A stretch of 64,000 bases of DNA from Limiplasma pullistercoris (GTDB lineage Bacteria; Bacillota; Clostridia; Christensenellales; Aristaeellaceae). Location: assembly GCA_018715165.1 (NCBI GenBank), contig DVMC01000066.1:17107-81106 (forward strand), written 5' to 3'. Made by a program: the position numbers and the translations under genes. Shown here one piece after another: positions 8,426-17,704 of the stretch. The notes below the pieces were generated by a model. The model made no database searches and was not told the DNA's origin. It worked only from the letters and a program-made list of their open reading frames with translations. Each line of letters starts with the position of its first letter. The first letter of the stretch is position 1.

Positions 8426-9175
8426 TTAGAGCTCCTTGACGGCGCTGAGCAGCTCCGCCGGAGCGAAGGGAAAGTGCAGAATGCCGGCAATCTCGCCCGC
8501 GATTTCCCCGGACTGAATAAAGAACACCACGTTTCCGTCCCCATCCAGATAAAAGTCCGATTCGGGGCTGAACGCGCCGGTCAACTGCTCCTTCGTCAGC
8601 CCATCCAGATAGTCGCCGTCGGCGTTCTGGCTGTCGCGCTCCACGATGCGCCAGATCAGCTCATAGGCCAGCTGTTCGGCCACGCTCTGTCCATCGCTGA
8701 GCTCGTCCCCCTCCTCCTCCAGCCCCAGCACCTGCGAAAGGCTCACGGGTTGGCCGGCATAGAGACCGTCACGCGCGAATGTATCGGCGGAAATGCTCAC
8801 ATTCTCCCCGCCTCCTCCCAGTGTGGTGGAGGTGAGAACCACGCTCACGTACCGGCTGGAATCATGCGTCACCTCAAAGTCGATGGATGCGTCCAGCGGC
8901 TCCGTCAGGTTCTGCATATCCTGCGCCATGGCCTGATAATAGGCGTTGATGGCCTTGTCGGCGTCCGTCCAGGCGTCAAACTGGGGATACCGGTAGCGAA
9001 GGGTAGCGCTTTCCATCACGCCATCCGCCTGCCAGACGTGTTCGCCGGTCAGGGCGTCCGCCAGGGGCAGCACATCGGCGGGCGTGGGGGCCTGCGTACC
9101 GGCCTCCATGGCAAGCGCGGCCGCGCACGCCAGCGTAAGGAACAGCGTCAGGCACAGCGCAGCCGCTCTTTTCAT
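8426..9175 (-). CDS. Secreted DUF3298 (RsiV/PdaC C-terminal-like) protein
   Basis: A 249-residue exported protein with a Sec signal peptide (MKRAAALCLTLFLTLACAAALAM). The body matches the DUF4163/DUF3298 arrangement found in RsiV anti-sigma factors and PdaC deacetylases: an N-terminal YRYPQFDAW strand region, SLSQVLG in the middle and a C-terminal DGNVVFFIQSGEIAGEIAGILHFPF. There is no transmembrane anti-sigma part or deacetylase domain, so this is a stand-alone periplasm-facing domain of unknown job. AAAGGAG lies 9 nt before the ATG. It is 18 nt downstream of the next secreted gene, so probably co-transcribed. Confidence 0.75.
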   Translation of the reverse strand: MKRAAALCLTLFLTLACAAALAMEAGTQAPTPADVLPLADALTGEHVWQADGVMESATLRYRYPQFDAWTDADKAINAYYQAMAQDMQNLTEPLDASIDFEVTHDSSRYVSVVLTSTTLGGGGENVSISADTFARDGLYAGQPVSLSQVLGLEEEGDELSDGQSVAEQLAYELIWRIVERDSQNADGDYLDGLTKEQLTGAFSPESDFYLDGDGNVVFFIQSGEIAGEIAGILHFPFAPAELLSAVKEL

Positions 9176-9193
9176 GGTAAAACGCTCCTTTGC

Positions 9194-10240
9194 TTAGCCC
9201 TGGTACAGCTCGTTGGCCACAAAGCTGTTTTCCAGATACGAGGTGTACATGCTGTACTGGTTCATCAGCGAGGTCAGGAAGCGCAGCTGCGCCTGGTAGA
9301 TGTAGCGGTCGGTCACGATGTAGACCTCAAAGACGTAGTAGCCGTCCTCGGTGGTGTAGGCCACGGTGCCGTACTGGGATTCCTCGTTGATGGTCGAACT
9401 GCTACCCGTGATGCCGTTGGCGATGATGCCCACGTAATCGGTCAGGTTGGCGCCGTTGGTGTTGTCGATGCGCTTGGCCATGAAGCTGGCGCTGCCATCG
9501 GGCAGCTCGGCGGATACGCCGTCATCGCTCTCCACCAGCAGATCGTCGGTGAACACAGCGGGGTAGAGCAGCGTGAAGCCCAGATGGCTCTCGTACTCCA
9601 CGGCGATCTGATCGAAGTAGCCCTGCATGGCATCCTCCAGGGACAGGTCGGTGCCCACGGAGTAACCCATCAGGCGGAAGCCGTTGAGCGCGGTGGAATC
9701 GCTCTGGAAGGTGAATACCGCGCGCTCCAGCCACTGGATGTTGCTGTAGTCAGCTTCGGTCATCTCGCGCATGGGCTTGTCCGCCAGGTAGATCTCGCCG
9801 ATGATCTGCACGGTGGTGTTGTCGGCGCCGGGATTCACCGTGACGGGATGGAAGCCGATGAAGCCGTTGACGTCGTCGGTCATCACCACGGGCTCCAGCT
9901 GGGGCAGCTGCGCGGCAAAGATCTTGCCCAGCAGCTCGGCCTGGGCGTTGGTATCGTTGATCATGTCAGCGGTGACGCCCACCTCCGCGCCATAGGTCTG
10001 GCCCACCTTGAAGAACGCGTCGGTAAAGGAAACGGTCAGCACCCCATCCGCTCCGGGAACGGATTCGGGCGCGTTGGGAGAGTATTGCGAGGCCGCGCAT
10101 ACCAGGTCCATCAGAGGGGTCAGGGCCTCAAAGTCCGCCATGTCCTGGGTTCCTTCGGCCAGGGCGCCAGCGCCCGCCGTCAGCGCAAGGCACAGGGCAG
10201 CAACCAGGGAGATCACCTTCCGTACGGTGCGATTGATCAT
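9194..10240 (-). CDS. Secreted hypothetical protein
   Basis: A 348-residue exported protein of no family I recognise. The start at 10240 is supported by GGAGGAGG about 8 nt upstream and yields a signal peptide, MINRTVRKVISLVAALCLAL followed by TAGAGALA. The mature part is acidic, alternates beta-type segments with many Asp/Tyr/Thr, and has no cysteine other than one near the N-terminus. It ends SYLENSFVANELYQG. It lies just upstream of the DUF3298 gene on the same strand; both may act at the cell surface. Function is unknown. Confidence 0.7.
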   Translation of the reverse strand: MINRTVRKVISLVAALCLALTAGAGALAEGTQDMADFEALTPLMDLVCAASQYSPNAPESVPGADGVLTVSFTDAFFKVGQTYGAEVGVTADMINDTNAQAELLGKIFAAQLPQLEPVVMTDDVNGFIGFHPVTVNPGADNTTVQIIGEIYLADKPMREMTEADYSNIQWLERAVFTFQSDSTALNGFRLMGYSVGTDLSLEDAMQGYFDQIAVEYESHLGFTLLYPAVFTDDLLVESDDGVSAELPDGSASFMAKRIDNTNGANLTDYVGIIANGITGSSSTINEESQYGTVAYTTEDGYYVFEVYIVTDRYIYQAQLRFLTSLMNQYSMYTSYLENSFVANELYQG

Positions 10241-10321
10241 GTTGTCATCCTCCTCCATGTGATGCAAATCGGCTTTGTTCGCCGGTTCGGTACGCTCATA
10301 TAACGCGTCGGCATGGATGTT

Positions 10322-11176
10322 TCATCCACGTTTCGCAATATATTCCGCGGCGCTGATGGCGGCGATGTTGCCCTCGCCTACAGCCTTGGGCACCTGCAGG
10401 GGCTTGCCGGTGCAGTCGCCCGCCGCAAAAACGCCTGGAATATTGGTTCGCATCCCCCGGTCCACGGGGATGTAGCTGCCCTCGGTCCGAAGGTCCGCCA
10501 GCAGCATGGACAGCGGCATCGCCGCCCGGAAAATAAAAATGCCGTCGTAGCGCCGTTCGCCCTTGTCGGTGTGCAGCACCAGCGCCTCGCCGTCCCGCGA
10601 GATGGCGCGCGGCTTTTCCTCCACGGGGAGAATGCGCGCATCCAGCCCGGCGGTATCGTGCGCCTTCAGCCGGTAGTAATCCAGCTCCGCCGCCAGCCCG
10701 GCCAGAAAGGCGCTTTCCTCCACGCCCTGCGCCGATCCGCTCAGCACCGCGATACGCCTGCCGCGGTAGAACATGCCGTCGCACGTGGCGCAGTAGCTGA
10801 CCCCCTGCCCCAGCTGCTCCTCCTCGCCCGGCAGAAGCGCGGGGCGTGCGGCTCCCATGGCCAGCAGCACCGTTTTGGCTTCCATCACGTCGTTTTCCAC
10901 CAGCAGCATAAAGCCGTTTTCCGTGGGCATGATCTGCCGCACCAGCCCAGCCCGCTCCTGCGCGCCAAGCTCGAGGGCCTGGCTGCGGAAGCTCTCCAGC
11001 ATTTGCTCGCCGGAGGCATGCGGCATGCCGGGGTAGTTGTCGATGCGCTCCGCCGCGCGCAGCAGTCCCGCGTCGCCTGCGGGCGCGATCACCGTCGCCG
11101 AAAGGCCGCGCATGCGCGCCGTCATGGCGCAGGACCATCCTGCCGGACCTTTTCCCACGATTGCGATGTCCGTCAT
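10322..11176 (-). CDS. Thioredoxin reductase-like FAD protein lacking the usual NADPH motif
   Basis: A 284-residue two-domain flavoprotein. GKGPAGWSCA near residue 8 is the FAD Rossmann motif, SYCATCDGMFYRG carries the redox pair CATC, and FAAGDCTGKP near the C-terminus is the second FAD motif. In typical TrxB the NADPH site reads GGGDSAxEEA plus HRRxxxR; here it is LSGSAQGVEESA followed by DYYRLKAHD, with no HRR. This resembles clostridial ferredoxin-dependent or deeply diverged flavin thioredoxin reductases. The start at 11176 follows GGAGG. No thioredoxin gene is adjacent, so the partner is unknown. Confidence 0.8.
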   Translation of the reverse strand: MTDIAIVGKGPAGWSCAMTARMRGLSATVIAPAGDAGLLRAAERIDNYPGMPHASGEQMLESFRSQALELGAQERAGLVRQIMPTENGFMLLVENDVMEAKTVLLAMGAARPALLPGEEEQLGQGVSYCATCDGMFYRGRRIAVLSGSAQGVEESAFLAGLAAELDYYRLKAHDTAGLDARILPVEEKPRAISRDGEALVLHTDKGERRYDGIFIFRAAMPLSMLLADLRTEGSYIPVDRGMRTNIPGVFAAGDCTGKPLQVPKAVGEGNIAAISAAEYIAKRG

Positions 11177-11215
11177 TTCAACCTCCCGTGGCGTGGAACA
11201 TACCGATACCACACC

Positions 11216-11251
11216 TTGATAAAGTATATCAAAATCATTACTAAAATACAA
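11216..11251 (-). promoter_or_regulatory. Sigma-A promoter of the thioredoxin reductase-like gene, with inverted repeat over the -10
   Basis: On the minus strand TTGTAT (rc at 11246-11251), 17 nt and TATACT (rc at 11223-11228) form a promoter. An inverted repeat TTGATA-5 nt-TATCAA (11216-11232) covers the -10 and could be an operator; the regulator is unknown. Confidence 0.5.
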
Positions 11252-11309
11252 GGCTTTTCAAGCGATTATAACAAATGTGTTACAAAATTCTATTCCTCCT
11301 ATAAAACAA

Positions 11310-11338
11310 CCGGCCGCCCCCTGCGCAGGGACGGCCGG
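11310..11338 (-). terminator. Intrinsic terminator of the Ig-like secreted protein gene
   Basis: CCGGCCG/CGGCCGG arms enclose an inner CCCTGCGCAGGG stem. On the minus strand TTGTTTTA follows the stem, 20 nt past the stop codon. Confidence 0.65.
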
Positions 11339-11358
11339 CCTTCTATGCGTCATTTTCC

Positions 11359-12885
11359 TTATTCCAGCGAGCTGAACAGCAGCAGCTCAAAGCAGGGATA
11401 GCTTTCGGAATCCTCTTCCTCGCCTTCCACGCCTGTGCTCAACGACATGCCCGCACAGGTGCCGTACATCATCACCCGTTCATCCACCTGGAAATTGGGC
11501 CTTTCGTCGGTGGTGACAAGGATGATGTTGCTGTATTCGCCGCTCTTGCGGTTAAGCGCCATGCGGACGACATACATATCCCCGCTTTCGCCGATGTCCA
11601 CGATGTAGGCCTTGTAATCCATGATGCGGCCCTCGTAGCCCTCCATCTTGTCGATCAGCTGACTGTAGGAAGGCGAGATGGCCTGCTTGTTAAGATAGTC
11701 CATCATGTCCTCGTCCGTCCATACGCGGTTGAAGGAGAAGGTGAACCGCCGATCCGCCAGTTCCTTTTTGCTGAACACCAGCACCGCCTCGTAGCTGCCC
11801 TCTTCCTCCACGTCCAGGGTGACGGTGAACTTGCCGGCGCTGGTGACCTTCTTGCTCGCCACATCCTCTCCGTTCAGGAACACCTGGATGGAGGCGCTGG
11901 GCTCGGCGGTTCCGGCGATCTCCACCTCGTCCTCCGTCACGGTATCGCCGGGCTTGGAGGTGAAGTTGACGGTGAGCAGCGTGCGCTGGTAGGTAACCGG
12001 ATAGGCGAGCTCCGCCACCTCCTCGCCCTGGTATTCGCCGGTGATGGTGATGAGGAACACGCCCTCCCTGGGCAGGCTGATGGGCAGCGCGAATTTTTCA
12101 TTTTTTCCCACCGTGACCTCCGTCACAATGGGCTCGGGATAGCTCAATCCCATCACCACGGCGGTCAGGCTCACGCCCTCGGCCGCAGTGCCCTCGATTT
12201 CAAATTCCTGATCGTTGGTTTCGGTGGGAGGTTCATCCGAAATGAGGATGCGGGCGCTGGCCTTGGGCGGGAGGGGCAGCACCTCCACAAAGGTAAAGGT
12301 CTCCCAGATTTTGTTGAGGTTGGTATTGTCCTTCTCGGTGGTGGAACGGCCATAGATCTGCATGTCAAAGTCGATCTCGTAGCCGTTGCGGATGGTGCGG
12401 CGCATAAAGCCGCGATAAAGGATTTCGCCGTTGTCGCGCCGGGTGTAGCGCAGCACCAGGAAGCGGCCGTTATCGGTGTTTTTCCATTCGGAGGTGGTAA
12501 ACTCGTACCCCTCGTATTCGTTCTTGGGATAGTGGCTGGTGCGGTAGACGCCGCGCACGTCGCTGGTCTGCTCGTTGACATCGAAGATGGAGGCGGACTG
12601 CTCGTTCTGCACGGCACGCAGCTCAAAGCATGCGTCTCCCTCCTCCGTCCAGGCCTGCAAAAGCACGCCGCGGGCCAGAAAATCATTGGACGCTATTTCC
12701 ATGGAGGAGCCGCGCGCCTCCAGCCAGTCGGCATAATCCGCCAGGTTGTCCGGCGTGAGCACGATGTAGCCCTCCGGCATTTCCATGGTGGCGTAAAGCT
12801 GGTCAAACACATAGGTTTCCGCCAGAGCGGGCGCGCATGCCAGCAGCAGCAAAAGCAACAAAAGACACGGAATTGCTTTGCGCAT
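11359..12885 (-). CDS. Secreted protein with two bacterial Ig-like domains
   Basis: A 508-residue exported protein. ATG 12885 begins a typical signal peptide (MRKAIPCLLLLLLLLACAPALA), with a weak AAGGATG ribosome binding site. The N-terminal ~180 residues contain a PsbP/DUF1795-like region (MEMPEGYIVLTPDN, a Tyr-rich middle, IWETFTFVE). Two consecutive Ig-like strands follow, each with an EIxGTAxxxxxI pattern (FEIEGTAAEGVSL and VEIAGTAEPSASI). A C-terminal ~130-residue domain ends SYPCFELLLFSSLE. A surface-binding or adhesion role is possible but not shown. It has its own promoter. Confidence 0.75.
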   Translation of the reverse strand: MRKAIPCLLLLLLLLACAPALAETYVFDQLYATMEMPEGYIVLTPDNLADYADWLEARGSSMEIASNDFLARGVLLQAWTEEGDACFELRAVQNEQSASIFDVNEQTSDVRGVYRTSHYPKNEYEGYEFTTSEWKNTDNGRFLVLRYTRRDNGEILYRGFMRRTIRNGYEIDFDMQIYGRSTTEKDNTNLNKIWETFTFVEVLPLPPKASARILISDEPPTETNDQEFEIEGTAAEGVSLTAVVMGLSYPEPIVTEVTVGKNEKFALPISLPREGVFLITITGEYQGEEVAELAYPVTYQRTLLTVNFTSKPGDTVTEDEVEIAGTAEPSASIQVFLNGEDVASKKVTSAGKFTVTLDVEEEGSYEAVLVFSKKELADRRFTFSFNRVWTDEDMMDYLNKQAISPSYSQLIDKMEGYEGRIMDYKAYIVDIGESGDMYVVRMALNRKSGEYSNIILVTTDERPNFQVDERVMMYGTCAGMSLSTGVEGEEEDSESYPCFELLLFSSLE

Positions 12886-12970
12886 GATGTCACATCCTTC
12901 TTCAATCCTTTTGCGGCGCATGGCGGGCCGGGAAAGCCCGGCGCAGTGTCACAGGCAAACCGTATGTTTT

Positions 12971-12999
12971 ATTGTAACATAAAGCGCCCATGCAGGCAA
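12971..12999 (-). promoter_or_regulatory. Sigma-A promoter of the Ig-like secreted protein gene
   Basis: On the minus strand TTGCCT (rc at 12994-12999), 17 nt and TACAAT (rc at 12971-12976). It leaves a leader of about 80 nt. Confidence 0.6.
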
Positions 13000-13059
13000 C
13001 CGACCGCAGGGGACATTTTACATTTTGACCCGCCGCGTTGTATTTCCTTTGTACCGGGC

Positions 13060-13088
13060 TTGCCATGGGAATAACGGACCGGTATAAT
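13060..13088 (+). promoter_or_regulatory. Sigma-A promoter of gltBD
   Basis: TTGCCA (13060-13065), a 17-nt spacer and TATAAT (13083-13088). The start should fall at about 13094-13096, immediately before the hairpin at 13097. Confidence 0.75.
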
Positions 13089-13096
13089 GGGCATGT

Positions 13097-13134
13097 GCTC
13101 AAAGACGAGTTTCGTCTTTGAGCGCGTTTTTTTT
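13097..13134 (+). terminator. Promoter-proximal intrinsic terminator (candidate attenuator) in the gltB leader
   Basis: GCTCAAAGACGA and TCGTCTTTGAGC form a perfect 12-bp stem with a 3-nt loop (13097-13123), then GCG and eight T (13127-13134). It begins at about the predicted +1, and no other gene is transcribed into it from the left, so its only input is the gltB promoter. A second GC-rich hairpin (CGCCGGAG/CTCCGGCG, 13143-13167) lies between it and the gltB ribosome binding site. An attenuation or antitermination role is inferred. Confidence 0.65.
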
Positions 13135-13190
13135 AGTATTTTTCGCCGGAGCGCCGCCGCCTCCGGCGTCGGAACAGGAGGACTGACGAT

Positions 13191-16100
13191 ATGAACGGTT
13201 CATCCATGGGGTATCCCGGCCAACGGGGAATGTATTCTCCCGCCTTTGAGCATGATGCCTGCGGCATCGGCATGATCGTGGACATCGCCGGCAGGCGGTC
13301 GCACGAAATCGTCACGCAGGCCCTGAGCATCCTGAAGAATCTGGAGCACCGGGGCGGAGCGGGCGCAGAGCCGGACACGGGCGACGGCGCGGGCATCCTG
13401 ACCCAGCTGCCGCACACCCTTCTGGAAAGGGAATGCCGGCTGGGCGGCATCGTGCTGCCCGCACCCGGCCGCTACGGCGTGGGCATGCTGTTTTTAAGCC
13501 GGGACGAACGCCGCCGCATGGCCGCCGAAGCCGCTTTTGAAGCCATTGTGCGTGAGCAGGGACAGCGGTTTCTGGGCTGGCGGAGCGTGCCGGTCAATGC
13601 GTCCACGCTGGGAAAGACCAGCCGGGCCTGCATGCCGGTCATCCGCCAGGCCTTCATCGAAAAAAGCGCGGATCTCGACGGCGAGGATGCCTTTGAGCGC
13701 AAGCTCTACCTCATCCGTCGGATTGCCGAAAAACGCCTCCGCTACGCGCCGGACGCCCGGCCGGGGGATTTTTATGCCGCCAGCCTGTCCTGCCGCACCA
13801 TCGTCTATAAGGGCATGCTGCTCAGCCGTCAGGTATCCCGGCTGTATCTGGATTTGAATGACCTGGACTACGACACGGCCATCGCTCTGGTACACAGCCG
13901 CTATTCCACCAATACCTTCCCCAGCTGGGAGCGGGCGCATCCCAACCGCTACACCATTCACAACGGAGAAATCAACACCATCCACGGCAACTGCAAGCGC
14001 ATGAACGCCCGACAGAGCCATGTGCATACCGGCCTGTTCGGGGATGATCTTTCGCAGGTGTTTCCCATCGTCAACGACGACGGCAGCGACAGCGCCATGT
14101 TTGACAACGCGCTGGAATTTCTGCTGCTGACCGGCCGAACGCTGCCCCACGCGGCGATGATGATGATTCCCCAGCCCTGGGAAAAGGACCGGACCATGAG
14201 CCGTGAGCTTCGCGCATTCTACGAGTTTCACAGCCATGTGATGGATGCGTGGGACGGTCCCGCCGCCATGGCCATGACCGACGGCGTGCAGGCGCTGGCC
14301 ATGCTGGACCGCAACGGCCTGCGGCCCGCCCGCTACCTGATAACCACGGACGGCCTGCTGGTGATGGCCTCCGAAACGGGCGCGCTGGAGCTTCCCCCCG
14401 AGCGGGTATTGCGCCGCGACCGCCTGCGGCCCGGCCGGATGCTGATGGTGGATACCCGCGCAGGGCGTCTTATGGATGATGCGGAGATCAAAAGCCGCAT
14501 GGCTTCCCTCTACCCCTATGACCAATGGATTGCCAAGCTCGGCCTGCGCCTTGACGACCTGCCCGCGGCCGCCGCGCCCGAAGAGGGCGCGCCTCTGTGG
14601 CAGCTGCAAAAGGCCTTCGGCTACACCTGGGAGCAGGTGCGAAACGTGATTCTGCCCATGGCGGAGCAGGGCGCGGAGCCGCTGGCCTCCATGGGCGCGG
14701 ACCTGCCCCTGGCCATTCTGTCGGACAGGCCGCAGCCGCTCTTTGCCTACTTTCATCAGCTCTTCGCCCAGGTGACCAACCCGCCCATCGATGCCATCCG
14801 CGAGGAAATCGTCACCTCCACGCTGGTCTACCTCGGGCCGGAGGGGGATCTGCTCTCCCCTTCGCCCCAAAGCTGCCGTCAGCTGCGCCTGTCCTCTCCC
14901 CTGATGACGGACGAGCAGCTGGCCCGGCTTCGCGGGCTGGATACCGAAGGTTTGCGGGCCCTGACCGTGTCCATCCTCTACGAGGCGGCACAGGGCGAGG
15001 CGGGGATGCGCGGTGCGATGGACCGCGTCTTTTGCGCGCTGGACGAGGGCTTTGAAAAGGGATACAACCTCTTTATCCTGACCGACCGCGGCGTGGATGC
15101 GGAGCATGCCGCCCTCCCCTCGTTGCTGGCGGTCAGCGGAGTGCAGGCGCATACCCTGCGGCGCGGCATCCGCACGCAGATGAGCATCGTGTTGGAGAGC
15201 GGCGAGCCTACGGCGGTACACCACTTTGCAGCTCTGGTGGGCTATGGGGCCACCGCCATCAACCCTTACCTGGCGCTGCGCACCGTGCGGGAGGCCGTGC
15301 GGGAGGAGCGTCTTGCAGGTTTTTCGGAGGAGGAGGCTCAGACGCGGTATCTGCACGCGGCGGTAAAGGGCGTGGTAAAGACCATGTCCAAGATGGGCAT
15401 CTCCACCGTGCAAAGCTACCGCGGTTCGCAGCTGTTCGAGGCCGTGGGCCTGAGCCGCGCGCTCATCGACGAATACTTTCCCGAAACCGTCAGCCGCATC
15501 GGCGGCATGGGGCTAGACGGGGTGGCCAAGGAGAACGCCGCGCGGCATGACGCCGCCTTCCACGATCCGCTGGGCGGGACGGCGCTGGCCCCGGGCGGCG
15601 AATTTCAATGGCGCAGGGAGGAGGAGTATCATCTCTATAACCCCGAAACCATCCGCCTGTTGCAGCAGGCCGTCTGGAACGACGATTACGGCATGTTCCG
15701 GCAGTACACCGCCCGCCTTGACGGCAGCGAGCGCAAGGCCACCCTGCGCAGCCTGATGGACCTGCGGCCTGACCGTTCGCCCGTGCCTCTGGACGAGGTG
15801 GAAAGCGAGGACGTGATCGTCAGGCGCTTCAAGACCGGTGCCATGAGCTATGGTTCGCTGAGCAGGGAGGCGCACGAGTGCCTGGCCATCGCCATGAACC
15901 GTCTGGGCGGCAAGAGCAACAGCGGCGAAGGCGGCGAGGATGAGGACCGCTACCTGCCCGATGCAAACGGGGACAACCTCTCCAGCGCCATCAAGCAGGT
16001 GGCCAGCGGACGCTTCGGCGTGACCAGCAGCTATCTCACCCATGCCAGGGAGCTGCAAATCAAAATGGCGCAGGGCGCCAAGCCGGGCGAAGGCGGGCAG

Positions 16101-17702
16101 CTTCCGGGGGAAAAGGTCTATCCCTGGATCGCCAAAACGCGCCACGCCACGGCGGGCGTGGGGCTGATCTCCCCGCCGCCCCACCATGACATCTATTCCA
16201 TCGAGGACCTGGCGGAACTGATTTACGACCTGAAAAACGCCAACCGCAAGGCGCGCATCAGCGTCAAGCTGGTGGCGGAAGCAGGGGTGGGTACCGTGGC
16301 CGCGGGCGTGGCCAAGGGCGGCGCAGATGTGATCGTGGTCAGCGGATACGACGGCGGCACCGGCGCGAGCCCGCGCTCCTCCATCCGGCATGCGGGCCTG
16401 CCATGGGAAATGGGCCTTGCCGAAGCGCAGCAGACGCTCATGCTCAACGGCCTGCGCGGCCGCGTCGTGCTGGAAACCGACGGCAAGCTCATGACGGGGC
16501 GGGACGTAGCCGTGGCCGCGCTGCTCGGCGCGGAGGAATTTGGCTTCGCCACCGCGCCGCTGGTCGCCATGGGCTGCGTGATGATGCGCGTATGCAACCT
16601 GGACAGCTGTCCCGCAGGCATTGCCACCCAAAAGCCGGAACTGCGCGCACGTTTCAAGGGAAAGCCCGAATACGTGATGCGCTTCATGCGTTTCATTGCA
16701 CGGGAGCTGCGGGAAATCATGGCGCAGATGGGTTTGCGCACGTTGGACGAAATGGTGGGCCGAACGGATTTGCTGGTGCGCAGGCCTTCGGATGGCTGCT
16801 GGAAACGCGACGGCGTGGACCTGTCCGCCCTTTTGGGCCGGTCGGAGGACGAAAGGCGGTTTTGCCGTCACGATCAGGGCGTCGTCCGCCAGCTGCAACC
16901 CACACTGGACGAAAGCATGCTGTGCGTGTTGGCCCGTCCCGCGCTGGAGGGCGGACATCCCGTGACCGCGGCGCTGGCCATTCACAACACCGACCGCGCC
17001 ACGGGCACGATTCTGGGCAGCGAGGTCACCGTTCGCTACGGGGAAGCGGGCTTGCCTGACGACACCATCCGCCTGACCTTCCGCGGCAGTGCGGGGCAGA
17101 GCTTTGGCGCTTTTGTGCCGCACGGCGTCACGCTGACGCTGGAGGGCGACTGCAACGATTATCTGGGCAAGGGCCTCTCCGGCGGCATCCTGTGCGTAAG
17201 CCCCGCCAGGGAACAGGCGGGCCGGCCGGAGGAAAACGTCATTGCGGGAAACGTCGCGCTCTATGGAGCCACCGGCGGAGAATGCTACGTATGCGGCATG
17301 GCGGGCGAGCGCTTCTGCGTGCGCAATTCCGGCGCGCTGGCGGTGGTCGAGGGGGTAGGCGACCACGGCTGCGAATACATGACCGGCGGCCGTGTGGTCG
17401 TTCTGGGAACGATTGGACGCAACTTTGCCGCCGGTATGAGCGGCGGAATCGCCTATGTGTACGACCCGGACGGAACCTTTCCCCAGCGCTGCAATACTGA
17501 AATGGTGCTTCTGGAACCGCTGGACGACCCGGACGAGGCCATCCTTGTGAAAAAATGGGTGGAGCAGCACGTGCGCCGTACCCACAGCCCGCTGGGACAG
17601 CGCCTGCTGGACGAATGGGGCACGGCGGCCAGCCGCTTTACAAGGGTCATTCCCGTACAGTACAAGCGCCTGATGGCACAGCATGACAAGGAGGGGGCCT
17701 GA
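13191..17702 (+). CDS. gltB: Glutamate synthase large subunit
   Basis: A 1503-residue large subunit. Glutamate synthase converts glutamine plus 2-oxoglutarate to two glutamates, with electrons arriving through the small subunit. The N-terminal class II glutaminase domain has the nucleophile Cys24 in EHDACGIG after a removable 23-residue leader. The central domain and the FMN-binding synthase domain (KPGEGGQLPGEK, SPPPHHDIYSIEDL, GGTGASPRSS) follow. The 3Fe-4S ligands are C1129, C1135 and C1140 in CVMMRVCNLDSC. The C-terminal GXGXG beta-helix includes SAGQSFGAF and GKGLSGG. The length is normal. AGGAGG lies 9 nt before the ATG. gltD starts 2 nt after the stop. Confidence 0.97.
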   Translation: MNGSSMGYPGQRGMYSPAFEHDACGIGMIVDIAGRRSHEIVTQALSILKNLEHRGGAGAEPDTGDGAGILTQLPHTLLERECRLGGIVLPAPGRYGVGMLFLSRDERRRMAAEAAFEAIVREQGQRFLGWRSVPVNASTLGKTSRACMPVIRQAFIEKSADLDGEDAFERKLYLIRRIAEKRLRYAPDARPGDFYAASLSCRTIVYKGMLLSRQVSRLYLDLNDLDYDTAIALVHSRYSTNTFPSWERAHPNRYTIHNGEINTIHGNCKRMNARQSHVHTGLFGDDLSQVFPIVNDDGSDSAMFDNALEFLLLTGRTLPHAAMMMIPQPWEKDRTMSRELRAFYEFHSHVMDAWDGPAAMAMTDGVQALAMLDRNGLRPARYLITTDGLLVMASETGALELPPERVLRRDRLRPGRMLMVDTRAGRLMDDAEIKSRMASLYPYDQWIAKLGLRLDDLPAAAAPEEGAPLWQLQKAFGYTWEQVRNVILPMAEQGAEPLASMGADLPLAILSDRPQPLFAYFHQLFAQVTNPPIDAIREEIVTSTLVYLGPEGDLLSPSPQSCRQLRLSSPLMTDEQLARLRGLDTEGLRALTVSILYEAAQGEAGMRGAMDRVFCALDEGFEKGYNLFILTDRGVDAEHAALPSLLAVSGVQAHTLRRGIRTQMSIVLESGEPTAVHHFAALVGYGATAINPYLALRTVREAVREERLAGFSEEEAQTRYLHAAVKGVVKTMSKMGISTVQSYRGSQLFEAVGLSRALIDEYFPETVSRIGGMGLDGVAKENAARHDAAFHDPLGGTALAPGGEFQWRREEEYHLYNPETIRLLQQAVWNDDYGMFRQYTARLDGSERKATLRSLMDLRPDRSPVPLDEVESEDVIVRRFKTGAMSYGSLSREAHECLAIAMNRLGGKSNSGEGGEDEDRYLPDANGDNLSSAIKQVASGRFGVTSSYLTHARELQIKMAQGAKPGEGGQLPGEKVYPWIAKTRHATAGVGLISPPPHHDIYSIEDLAELIYDLKNANRKARISVKLVAEAGVGTVAAGVAKGGADVIVVSGYDGGTGASPRSSIRHAGLPWEMGLAEAQQTLMLNGLRGRVVLETDGKLMTGRDVAVAALLGAEEFGFATAPLVAMGCVMMRVCNLDSCPAGIATQKPELRARFKGKPEYVMRFMRFIARELREIMAQMGLRTLDEMVGRTDLLVRRPSDGCWKRDGVDLSALLGRSEDERRFCRHDQGVVRQLQPTLDESMLCVLARPALEGGHPVTAALAIHNTDRATGTILGSEVTVRYGEAGLPDDTIRLTFRGSAGQSFGAFVPHGVTLTLEGDCNDYLGKGLSGGILCVSPAREQAGRPEENVIAGNVALYGATGGECYVCGMAGERFCVRNSGALAVVEGVGDHGCEYMTGGRVVVLGTIGRNFAAGMSGGIAYVYDPDGTFPQRCNTEMVLLEPLDDPDEAILVKKWVEQHVRRTHSPLGQRLLDEWGTAASRFTRVIPVQYKRLMAQHDKEGA

Positions 17703-17704
17703 TC

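Noticed and set aside
15513..17684. Long minus-strand frames (also 13494-15413) opposite gltB
   Set aside because: Shadow frames; low-complexity His/Gln-rich content, while gltB is conserved end to end.
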